Below the pieces are notes generated by a model. The model was not told the origin of the DNA and ran no database searches. It saw only the letters and a program-made list of their open reading frames with translations. From the NCBI GenBank assembly GCA_963801855.1, contig CAWDGK010000002.1:868001-932000 (forward strand): a stretch of DNA of 64,000 nucleotides, read 5' to 3'. The position numbers and the translations under genes were made by a program. Of this stretch, positions 27,871-34,986 are shown piece by piece; within the stretch, counting starts at the first letter, position 1; each line of letters starts with the position of its first letter. This DNA comes from JACDAN01 sp963801855 (lineage in GTDB: Bacteria; Actinomycetota; Thermoleophilia; Gaiellales; Gaiellaceae).

Positions 27871-28295
27871 GGCGGGAGCTGCCAGGCGGCTACGAGCTCG
27901 ACGACGCGCCCGATCGCGTCGACGTCGACGCCGTCCACGATTTCATCGCCAACCACTCGTACTGGGCGCCGGGGAGGCCACGCGACCTGCAGGAGGAGTT
28001 CGTTCGCGGGGCGCTTCGCGTCGTGGGCGCCTACCACGAGGACCGTCAGGTCGGGTTCGCCCGCGCCATCGGCGACTCGCATTTCGTCTACCTCGCCGAT
28101 GTCTACGTGCTCCCCGAGCATCGCGGAAACGGGCTCGGCGTCGAACTGGTGCGAGAGATGATCGACAACGGCCCGTACGCCGACTCGCGGTGGATCCTGC
28201 ACACGCAGGACGCGCACAGGCTCTACGAGAAGTTCGGCTTCGGCCCCCCGTCCGAGCGGGTCATGGAGCGTCCACGGCGAACAGGTGCCGCATGA
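27867..28295 (+). CDS. GNAT-family N-acetyltransferase
   Basis: 142 residues. The acetyl-CoA binding motif VLPEHRGNGLGVELVREMI near residue 85 and the late LYEKFGFGP segment are classic for GNAT enzymes. Acceptor substrate unknown. Translationally coupled at both ends: GTGA overlap with recO and ATGA-type overlap with glyQ. Confidence 0.9.
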   Translation: MRRELPGGYELDDAPDRVDVDAVHDFIANHSYWAPGRPRDLQEEFVRGALRVVGAYHEDRQVGFARAIGDSHFVYLADVYVLPEHRGNGLGVELVREMIDNGPYADSRWILHTQDAHRLYEKFGFGPPSERVMERPRRTGAA

Positions 28296-29137
28296 ACTAC
28301 CAGGACATGATCCGGGCGCTCCAGGGCTACTGGGCCGACCGCGGGTGCGTCGTCATGCAGCCGTACCACACCGAGGTCGGAGCGGGCACCTTCAATCCCG
28401 CGACCTTCCTGCGCTGCCTCGGTCCCGACCCCTGGCGGACCGTCTACGTCGAGCCGTGTCTGCGTCCGAGCGACGGTCGCTACGGGGAGAACCCCTACCG
28501 GTTCCAGCACTACTTCCAGCTTCAGGTGATCCTGAAGCCGGCTCCCGAGGACATCCTCGACCAGTATTTCGGCTCGCTCGAAGCCGTCGGCATCGACACT
28601 CGGAAGCACGACGTCCGCCTCGTCGAGGACGACTGGGAGGGCCCGACGCTCGGCGCCTGGGGGCTCGGCTGGGAGGTCTGGGTCGACGGCATGGAGGTCA
28701 CGCAGTTCACGTACTTCCAGCAGCTCGGCGGGATGGACGTCGACGTCGTCTCCGGCGAGATCACGTACGGGCTGGAACGGCTCGCGATGTTCCTCCAGGG
28801 GAAGAAGAGCGCCTTCGACCTCGAGTGGTCGCCCGGCTTCACCTGGGGCGAGGTCTTCCGCGAGAACGAGCGTCAGTGGTCGATCTACAACTACGAGGAG
28901 GCTTCCGTCGACACGCTCATGCGGCACTTCGGCGACTACGAGGCGGAGTGTGTTCGGCTGTTGGACCGGAAGCTCCCGCTCCCGGCCTACGACCAGGCGC
29001 TGAAGGCCTCACACACGTTCAACCTGCTGGATGCGCGCGGCGCGATCTCCGTGACCGAGCGCGCGTCGTACATCGGTCGCGTCCGGGACCTGGCCCGTCG
29101 GACCGCGGAGGGGTATCTCGCCGTCGCTGCTGTTTGA
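28292..29137 (+). CDS. glyQ: Glycyl-tRNA synthetase alpha subunit
   Basis: Catalytic subunit of the alpha2beta2 glycyl-tRNA synthetase. NYQDMIRALQGYWADRGCVV at the start and ENPYRFQHYFQLQVILKPAP are diagnostic class II motifs; EITYGLERLAMFLQG carries motif 3. 281 residues is full length. The stop lies inside the glyS coding frame. Confidence 0.97.
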   Translation: MNYQDMIRALQGYWADRGCVVMQPYHTEVGAGTFNPATFLRCLGPDPWRTVYVEPCLRPSDGRYGENPYRFQHYFQLQVILKPAPEDILDQYFGSLEAVGIDTRKHDVRLVEDDWEGPTLGAWGLGWEVWVDGMEVTQFTYFQQLGGMDVDVVSGEITYGLERLAMFLQGKKSAFDLEWSPGFTWGEVFRENERQWSIYNYEEASVDTLMRHFGDYEAECVRLLDRKLPLPAYDQALKASHTFNLLDARGAISVTERASYIGRVRDLARRTAEGYLAVAAV

Positions 29138-30980
29138 GATCGGCTGCGAAGAGCTTCCGGCGCGCGCGGTCTACGAGGCGGAGGCGCAGCTCCCGCGGCT
29201 CTGCGAGCAGCATCTGGGAGTCGCGCCCGACCGCGTGTTCGTCGGGCCCAGGCGCCTGGCGGTCTTCGTCGAGCGGCTGGAGGAGCCGCCGGGTGAACGG
29301 TGGATCAAGGGTCCGCCGCTTGCGCTGCGCGAAAAGGCAGCATCCGGCTTCGCCAAGCGGCACGGGGTGTCCGTAGAAGACCTGGAGGAACGGGACGGGT
29401 TCCTCGGAGTCGTGTCGAGAAGTCAATCCCTCGCTCAGGCCTTGCCGGGGCAGCTGGACGCCATCGTCGAGGGACTCCGGTTCGGGAAGACGATGCGGTG
29501 GGACGAGTCCGGGCTCCGGTTTCCACGCCCGATGCGCTGGACCTGTGCGCGGCTCGGCTCGGAGGCGGTCGACGGCCACGGAACGACGACGTGGGGCCAC
29601 CGGTTCACGAGCGGCCCGGTCGACCTCCCCGCCGCCGATGCGTACCTGGAGACCTTGCGCAAGGCCGACGTCGAGCCGGATGCAGCGGAACGCGAGCGCC
29701 TGATCCGGGCCGGGCTGGACGGGCTCGGGGACTGGAGCGACCCGCTTCGCAAGCTCCGCGAGGTCGTCCATCTCGTCGAGAAGCCCCTGGTGCTCGAGGG
29801 CAGCTTCGACGAGCGGTTCCTGACCCTTCCGGCTCGCGTCGTCGAGACGGCGATGCAGTCCCACCAGCGCTACTTCCCGCTCGGTGGGAACCGGTTCGGG
29901 TTCGTCTCGAACGGAGGCGACCCGGAAACGGTTCGCGCGGGGAACGAGAACGTTCTCGGCGGAAGGCTCGACGACGCGACGTTCACCTTCGAGCGCGACG
30001 TCAAGCTCGGAATCGACGAGCTTGCGGGCCGGCTCGGCTCGATCGTCTACTTCGCGGAGGGGGGAACCTTCGCGGACAAGACCGACCGGCTCGTCCGGAT
30101 CGTGGAGCGGCTCGGCGGCGGCGAGGCGTCGCTCGAGGCCGCCCGGCTCGCCAAGGCCGACCAGGCGGCTGAGCTCGTGCGCGAGTTTCCCGACCTCGAG
30201 GGCTACATCGGCGCCGAGTACGCGCGGCTCGCCGGGTACCCCGAAGCCGTGGCGACCGCGATCGAGGAGCAATACCTGCCCGATTCCGCGGGTGGCCCGC
30301 TTCCGGACACCGAGCCCGGCCGGGTGCTCGCAGCGGCGGACAAGATCGACGCCCTCTCCATCTCGTTCTCCCTCGGTCACAAGCCGACGGGATCGCGCGA
30401 TCCGTTCGGGCTCAGGCGAGCTGCCATCGGGCTCGGCCGGCTTGCCACCGAGGGTGGCCTGGCCATCCCGCGCGATCTCTTGCAGGGTGAGGTCGGCGAG
30501 TTCGTCGAGGAGCGGCTCGAGGGCCTCCTCGGCGAGGTCCCGGTCGAGTTCGTCCGGGCCGCGCGCGCGGCGACCGTTCGTGACCTCGGCTCCGTTGCAA
30601 GGCTTGCGCAGGCGCTGGCGGCGCTTCCCGACGAGCGGCTCGAGCCGATCCACACCGCGTACATCCGGGCGAGCCGGCTCGGGGAGAAGGAGAAGGCCGG
30701 AGCGAGCGTCGTCCAGGAGCTCCTGACCGAGCAGGCGGAGAAAGACGTGTCCGCTGCGCTGGCGCAGGTGGAGCCCGAGATCGCAACGGCCCTGGAAACC
30801 GGCGATTTCGCGGGTGCCGTCGAGGCGGGGGCGCGACTTGGACCGGTGCTCGACCGGTTCTTCGAGGACGTGCTCGTGATGGCCGAGGACGCGAAGGTGC
30901 GGGAGAACCGACTCCGGCTCCTGCTCGAAGTACGTGACACTCTGGGTGCGCTCGGGGATCTCGCCCAGATTCCTCGTTAA
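29127..30980 (+). CDS. glyS: Glycyl-tRNA synthetase beta subunit
   Basis: Beta subunit with the tRNA-binding and HD-like domains. The conserved N-terminus LLFEIGCEELPARAVYEA begins at about 29127, overlapping the glyQ end. There is no ATG, GTG or TTG in this frame between the upstream stop (29052-29054) and GTG 29235, and that GTG falls within conserved sequence (RVFVGPRRLAVF). The start must therefore be a rare codon (CTG 29127 is offered here) or be hidden by a sequence error. VMQSHQRYFPLG-like (AMQSHQRYFPLGGNRFGF) and the C-terminal EDVLVMAEDAKVRENRLRLL block are diagnostic. About 617 residues, slightly short. Confidence 0.93.
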   Translation: MLFEIGCEELPARAVYEAEAQLPRLCEQHLGVAPDRVFVGPRRLAVFVERLEEPPGERWIKGPPLALREKAASGFAKRHGVSVEDLEERDGFLGVVSRSQSLAQALPGQLDAIVEGLRFGKTMRWDESGLRFPRPMRWTCARLGSEAVDGHGTTTWGHRFTSGPVDLPAADAYLETLRKADVEPDAAERERLIRAGLDGLGDWSDPLRKLREVVHLVEKPLVLEGSFDERFLTLPARVVETAMQSHQRYFPLGGNRFGFVSNGGDPETVRAGNENVLGGRLDDATFTFERDVKLGIDELAGRLGSIVYFAEGGTFADKTDRLVRIVERLGGGEASLEAARLAKADQAAELVREFPDLEGYIGAEYARLAGYPEAVATAIEEQYLPDSAGGPLPDTEPGRVLAAADKIDALSISFSLGHKPTGSRDPFGLRRAAIGLGRLATEGGLAIPRDLLQGEVGEFVEERLEGLLGEVPVEFVRAARAATVRDLGSVARLAQALAALPDERLEPIHTAYIRASRLGEKEKAGASVVQELLTEQAEKDVSAALAQVEPEIATALETGDFAGAVEAGARLGPVLDRFFEDVLVMAEDAKVRENRLRLLLEVRDTLGALGDLAQIPR

Positions 30981-31071
30981 TCGCACTTAACCCAGGCGCA
31001 ACGCCGTTTTCAGGCGGTTCTTAGGAGCTGCCGCTTCCATGGTGGGACAACATCGCCACGAAAGGACTTTG

Positions 31072-32130
31072 ATGAGCAAGCAACTGACAGCAATCGCCGC
31101 GGCACTCCTGCTCGGAGCCGGCGTCGGAGGGGCAGTGGGCGCGGCAGTCGCGCTCGAGACCGACTCCGACTCGGATGCCGGGAATCCGGCAGCCGTCGCA
31201 AACGAGCCCATCGCCGAGACCTCGTCGTCCACCGCCGCGCTCTTCAAGCGGGTCAAGGACGCCGTCGTCGAGGTTCACGCCTCGAACGCGTCCGGCGAGT
31301 CGCCCTTCGGGGAACAGTCGCCCGGCCAGGCGACGGGCTCCGGCTTCGTCATCGACGAGGAGGGCCACATCGTCACGAACCAGCACGTCGTCGACGGTGC
31401 GCAGTCCGTGCGGGTGGAGTTCGCCGACGGGACGGAAGTCGACGCGGAGATCGTCGGCACCGATGCGTCAACGGACATTGCCGTTCTGGACGTCGACCGT
31501 CCGAGCTCCGATCTCGATCCGCTCTCGTTCGCGTCCGCGGGCTCCCTCGAGGTGGGAAATCCGGTGATCGTGCTCGGCAGCCCGTTCGGTCTCGAAGGGA
31601 CGCTCACGACCGGCGTGATCAGTGCGATCGGCCGTGAGATCCAGTCCCCCAACGGCTTCACGATCGAGAACGCCGTGCAGACCGATGCCTCTCTCAACCA
31701 CGGCAACTCCGGTGGCCCGGTGCTCGACACGCAGGGACGCGTCGTCGGTGTCGCCGCGCAGATCCGGAGCGAGTCCGGAGGCAGTGACGGCGTCGGCTAC
31801 GCAATTCCGGGCGAGACCACGAAGCGGGTGGCCGCCGAGTTGATCGAGGACGGCAAGGTCGAGCACGCCTATCTCGGCGTCAGCCTGGCCGACGACGGAG
31901 AGGCGAAGCTCGTCGGCGTTCGCCCCGACAGCCCGGCTTCGGAGGCCGGTCTTCGAAACGAAGACGTCGTGATCGAGGTGGACGGCGAGTCCATCCAGAC
32001 CGGCGACGAGCTGCGCGAGGCGATCGACGCCAGGAAGCCCGGCGACGAGCTCGAGCTGAAGGTCAAGCGCGGCGACGACGAGCGCGAGTTCACGGTCGAG
32101 CTCGGCACTCGCCCCGAGACCGCCCAGTAA
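31072..32130 (+). CDS. HtrA/DegP-type serine protease with PDZ domain
   Basis: 352 residues: an N-terminal membrane anchor or signal (LTAIAAALLLGAGVGGAVGA), a low-complexity acidic linker, a trypsin-like domain with His in VTNQHVV (about residue 105), Asp in ASTDIAVL and Ser in GNSGGPVL (about residue 213), and one C-terminal PDZ domain (EHAYLGVSL to VELGTRP). HtrA proteases handle misfolded envelope proteins. ATG 31072 is preceded by GAAAGGA at good spacing. An upstream in-frame start (31039) is less likely. Confidence 0.95.
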   Translation: MSKQLTAIAAALLLGAGVGGAVGAAVALETDSDSDAGNPAAVANEPIAETSSSTAALFKRVKDAVVEVHASNASGESPFGEQSPGQATGSGFVIDEEGHIVTNQHVVDGAQSVRVEFADGTEVDAEIVGTDASTDIAVLDVDRPSSDLDPLSFASAGSLEVGNPVIVLGSPFGLEGTLTTGVISAIGREIQSPNGFTIENAVQTDASLNHGNSGGPVLDTQGRVVGVAAQIRSESGGSDGVGYAIPGETTKRVAAELIEDGKVEHAYLGVSLADDGEAKLVGVRPDSPASEAGLRNEDVVIEVDGESIQTGDELREAIDARKPGDELELKVKRGDDEREFTVELGTRPETAQ

Positions 32131-32149
32131 TCCAAGTCCCCTCCCCGAC

Positions 32150-32176
32150 ATGGCCCGGTGCCTGGCACCGGGCCAT
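32150..32176 (+). terminator. Strong hairpin, probable terminator
   Basis: A perfect 12-bp stem (32150-32161 with 32165-32176) closes on the three-base loop CTG, located 19 bases after the HtrA-type gene. The following bases GTCTCGTT are only weakly T-rich, so termination is likely but unproven. The hairpin also sits 35 bases before the next start. Confidence 0.65.
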
Positions 32177-32210
32177 GTCTCGTTCCGGGAGCCGGCGGTA
32201 CGCTCCGTCC

Positions 32211-33032
32211 ATGACGATGGTCGAGCTGCACGTGATCTCGGACGCCACCGGCGCGACCGCCAAGCGGCTCGTTCAGGCGCTCGAAGCCCAGTTCCCTGAT
32301 CAGGAGTTCGAGGACATCGTCCACCCGCGGGTCGTGACGGTCGACGACCTGCGTCTCGCAGTCGAGCGGGCGAAGGGCCGGCCGGCCGTGATCCTCTACA
32401 CCCTTGTTGCGCAGGAGCTTCGCGAGGCGATGCGAGCCCTCTGCCGCAGCGCCCGTGTCCATTACTGCGACATCCTCGGTCACCCGATCGACGCGGTCGC
32501 GCGCGTCTCAGGCGCCGCGGCGACGATGACGCCGGGCGCCCGGCCTCCGCTCGATTCGCACTACTTCAAGCGGATGGCCGCGATCGAGTTCGCCGTCAAG
32601 TACGACGACGGTGTCGGCGGGGGGATGGCGGAAGCGGACATCGTCCTCGTCGGTGTGTCAAGGACGTCGAAGACGCCCCTCTCGATGTACCTCGGCTACC
32701 TGGGATACCGGACCGCGAACGTTCCCGTGGTGAAGGGCATCGAGCCGCCGGCGGGCCTCTTCCTCGTCGACCCGATGAAGGTCGTGGGCCTGACGATCGA
32801 CGCCGAGCGGCTCGCGGAGATCCGCACCGACCGCGCCCGGCGGCTCGGAGGCAACAACCGGAAATACAAGGGGCTGACCGAGATCTACGACGAGCTCGAG
32901 GCGGCGGAGAAGCTCCACAAGCGCCTCGGATGCCCGGTGATCGAGATCTCCGAGCTCTCCATCGAGGAAACCGCTGCCCGGGTGATCCAGGTGCTCGAGC
33001 AGCGTCAGCGGGCCGCGGCCACCGCGTCGTGA
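32211..33032 (+). CDS. Pyruvate phosphate dikinase regulatory protein (kinase/pyrophosphorylase, DUF299)
   Basis: Bifunctional enzyme that inactivates PPDK or PEP synthase by ADP-dependent threonine phosphorylation and reactivates it by phosphate-dependent dephosphorylation. 273 residues from ATG 32211; HVISDATGATAKRLVQALEA opens the family and the P-loop GVSRTSKTPLS lies near residue 148. The target enzyme PPDK is encoded 2 kb downstream at 34987, which supports the PPDK-type assignment. Confidence 0.93.
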   Translation: MTMVELHVISDATGATAKRLVQALEAQFPDQEFEDIVHPRVVTVDDLRLAVERAKGRPAVILYTLVAQELREAMRALCRSARVHYCDILGHPIDAVARVSGAAATMTPGARPPLDSHYFKRMAAIEFAVKYDDGVGGGMAEADIVLVGVSRTSKTPLSMYLGYLGYRTANVPVVKGIEPPAGLFLVDPMKVVGLTIDAERLAEIRTDRARRLGGNNRKYKGLTEIYDELEAAEKLHKRLGCPVIEISELSIEETAARVIQVLEQRQRAAATAS

Positions 33033-33517
33033 ACCCGTCCGCAGCGGAGGCTCGCGCGAAGCGCATCCCGCTCTGGCGCTGGGCGCTCTGGTGGTCGCTC
33101 CTCGGCGTCTCAGGCGTCCTCTTCTACTTCCTGATGGCGCCGTTCTGGCTCGGGCTGCGCGGGCTGGCGTGGATCGCGGAGTTCAGGGCCGACGTCAGCG
33201 GTGAGCGCTCGGGCAGTCATCGTCGTTGCTGTGATCGGGCTCGTTTGCACCTTCGCGACGCTTCTGCTGCCCAGCGAAGTGAGTTGGGAGAACGCACGTG
33301 CGGCCGAGTTCGGGTACCCCGTGCCGTTTGTGACCGCAGATACGGCGCTTACGCCGCCGCAGGGATGGTCAGGATTCGTCACGTACGACCCGAACGAGTA
33401 TCCGGCCGACTACCACTGGCTTCGATTCGCCTTGGCTTGGCTCGTCCTTACGGCCGCCGTCGCGGCGCTCTACCTCCGTGGATCGCGGAGTTCAGGTCGC
33501 GCCGCGGGAAGGACTAG
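33029..33517 (+). CDS. Small membrane protein interrupted in frame by a 309-base insert
   Basis: GTG 33029 overlaps the previous stop. The first 53 residues (IPLWRWALWWSLLGVSGVLF region, then WLGLRGLAWIAEFR) look like a small one- or two-helix membrane protein. A 20-base segment ending this part (33168-33187) recurs exactly at 33477-33496. Joining across the repeats removes 309 bases, a multiple of three, and gives a 59-residue protein ending SRRGKD at TAG 33517. As it stands the frame stays open through the insert, adding a non-hydrophobic Arg-rich stretch. Confidence 0.55.
   Translation: MNPSAAEARAKRIPLWRWALWWSLLGVSGVLFYFLMAPFWLGLRGLAWIAEFRADVSGERSGSHRRCCDRARLHLRDASAAQRSELGERTCGRVRVPRAVCDRRYGAYAAAGMVRIRHVRPERVSGRLPLASIRLGLARPYGRRRGALPPWIAEFRSRRGKD
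33168..33496. repeat. 20-bp direct repeat pair flanking a 289-base insert
   Basis: The 20-base sequence CGTGGATCGCGGAGTTCAGG occurs at 33168-33187 and again at 33477-33496, with different bases on either side. The segment between carries its own small open frame. I see no terminal inverted repeats at the segment ends. Confidence 0.85.
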
Positions 33518-33578
33518 CGCTCGAGCTCGAAGACGTGCTCGAGCCCGTCCTCCTCGTCCATGTGCTCGCCCGTCTTGA
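33201..33578 (+). CDS. Small two-helix membrane protein carried in the insert
   Basis: GTG 33201 opens a frame reading SARAVIVVAVIGLVCTFATL (first membrane helix), a soluble loop with several aromatic residues (PPQGWSGFVTYDPNEYPADY), and a second helix (FALAWLVLTAAVAALYL). The plausible protein ends near the second direct repeat; beyond it the frame becomes Arg-rich shadow sequence overlapping the GNAT gene to 33578. The insert uses more A/T third positions than its surroundings. No family recognised. Confidence 0.5.
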   Translation: MSARAVIVVAVIGLVCTFATLLLPSEVSWENARAAEFGYPVPFVTADTALTPPQGWSGFVTYDPNEYPADYHWLRFALAWLVLTAAVAALYLRGSRSSGRAAGRTSARARRRARARPPRPCARPS

Positions 33579-34023
33579 CGAAGCCGAGCTTGCGGACGAT
33601 CGCGAGTGACGGCGCGTTCTCCGGCGAGACCGACAGCACGAAGTGCCGAATCCCTGCCAGTTCCTCGGCGCGGTCCATCAGCATCACGACCGCCCGGGTT
33701 GCGTAGCCGTTGCCGCGCCAGGCCGGCAGGATCTTGTAGCCCATCTCCACGGCCGCCTCGTTCTGCGTGGAGTTGATCCCGGGTGGCCCGTGGTAGCCGG
33801 CGTGTCCGATCAGCGTCCCTTCCTGCACGACCGCGCTCGGGCACCAGGTCTCCCATCGCGTGTCCTCGCGCATCTGGCGGAGGCGAAAGCCGAGGAACCC
33901 TCGCTCGCCCTCTGCGGGAAACTCGTCCGGCAGCTCGACGTCGAGCAACGCCGCCGCCTCGTCGCGCCGGCCGTCGAGCAGCGCCTCGATGAACGCGGGC
34001 GTCATCGGCCGGAGCTCGATCAC
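33514..34023 (-). CDS. GNAT-family N-acetyltransferase (RimJ/RimL-like)
   Basis: 169 residues. IELRPMTPAFIEALLDG opening, central GHAGYHGPP strand, the acetyl-CoA motif ILPAWRGNGYATRAVVML, and SPENAPSLAIVRKLGF near the C-terminus all fit the RimJ/RimL-type GNAT group. It converges with the small membrane gene, overlapping by four bases. The 247 bases upstream (34024-34270) hold no gene I can support. Confidence 0.88.
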   Translation of the reverse strand: MIELRPMTPAFIEALLDGRRDEAAALLDVELPDEFPAEGERGFLGFRLRQMREDTRWETWCPSAVVQEGTLIGHAGYHGPPGINSTQNEAAVEMGYKILPAWRGNGYATRAVVMLMDRAEELAGIRHFVLSVSPENAPSLAIVRKLGFVKTGEHMDEEDGLEHVFELER

Positions 34024-34270
34024 GGCGCCCGAACCGCCAGGGACTGTCCCTCGGGCCTGCCCCGGCGGCCATGGATTTCGTGACGCTTTCGTGCCGGTTT
34101 GAGATGTCCCGGCGACTCTCCGGCCCGGTGGCCGCAGCGATGATCAGGGTCGCGGCGTGCTGGCGGCGACCGTCCCCTTCGGACGATCCACCCGGTCGGT
34201 GACCCCTGAGCCGAAACCCTCGGGTGGCGTCACAGCTTCTCGGCGTCTCGGCATCCCACGTTCTGACGGC

Positions 34271-34948
34271 TCAAAGGGCCCGTGCCGGGATCGGCTCCTC
34301 GACCACCTCGCCGCTCCGGACCTCGACCCGGTAGGCCTTCGCGCCCTCGTCGCACGCCACGACCTCTCGGAGTTCGCCGTCGACGAACTGGAGGCCGACG
34401 CCCGCTTCCGCGGCATAGCCACCGGGAAACCCGTCCTGGAGCAGCCCGTGGTAGACGGGCCGCCGGTTGTCCTCGTCGTCGTAGTGCGGGCAGAAGCTCC
34501 CGGAGAGGAAGCCGAGGCACTCCATGGCCCCGAGCTGGGGGCCGAACGAGTCGGTGACTCCCTGCTCGAACCAGCAGATCCCGCCGGCGCTCGATCCGGT
34601 GAGGACGATGCCGGCGTCGAGCGCCTCGCGCAGGAGCTCGTCGACCCCGTGCACCCGCCAGATCGCGAGCATGTTCGCGGTGTTCCCGCCACCCACGAAG
34701 ATCAGGTCCTGGTCGAGCACGGTCGAGCGCAGATCCTCCGGCGGCCAGGGGAAGAACTCGAGCCGCGAGAGCTCCACCAGGCCGCTGAACCGCTCGTACA
34801 TCCGCAGCGTCGACTCGGGATGCTCGGCCGACGCGGTGCCGATGTAGAGCACCCGCGGCCGCTCCCGGCCGGTCAGCCCTGCCAGGAACCGGGCGAGCCC
34901 GTCGCAGAATTTGCCACCACCGATTGGGACGATCGTCCGACTGGCCAT
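34271..34948 (-). CDS. Peptidase E-like protein (S51 family)
   Basis: 225 residues. Peptidase E enzymes are class I amidotransferase-like serine dipeptidases acting on Asp-X. The nucleophile elbow TGSSAGGICWFEQG holds the putative Ser at residue 120; VGGGNTANML and the C-terminal AYRVEVRSGEVVEE are typical. The His/Glu partners are not certain from reading alone. It is divergent from ppdK with 38 bases between starts. Confidence 0.85.
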   Translation of the reverse strand: MASRTIVPIGGGKFCDGLARFLAGLTGRERPRVLYIGTASAEHPESTLRMYERFSGLVELSRLEFFPWPPEDLRSTVLDQDLIFVGGGNTANMLAIWRVHGVDELLREALDAGIVLTGSSAGGICWFEQGVTDSFGPQLGAMECLGFLSGSFCPHYDDEDNRRPVYHGLLQDGFPGGYAAEAGVGLQFVDGELREVVACDEGAKAYRVEVRSGEVVEEPIPARAL

Positions 34949-34986
34949 CGCTCGGAGTATCGCCGCTGTGGGAAAATCCTCGCCCC

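Noticed and set aside
29235..30980. glyS starting at GTG 29235
   Set aside because: That GTG lies inside conserved sequence; the family N-terminus is present upstream in the same frame.
34024..34270. Open frames in the 247-base gap between the GNAT and peptidase E-like genes
   Set aside because: All frames are Arg/Pro-rich shadows without start signals or conserved pattern; treated as non-coding.
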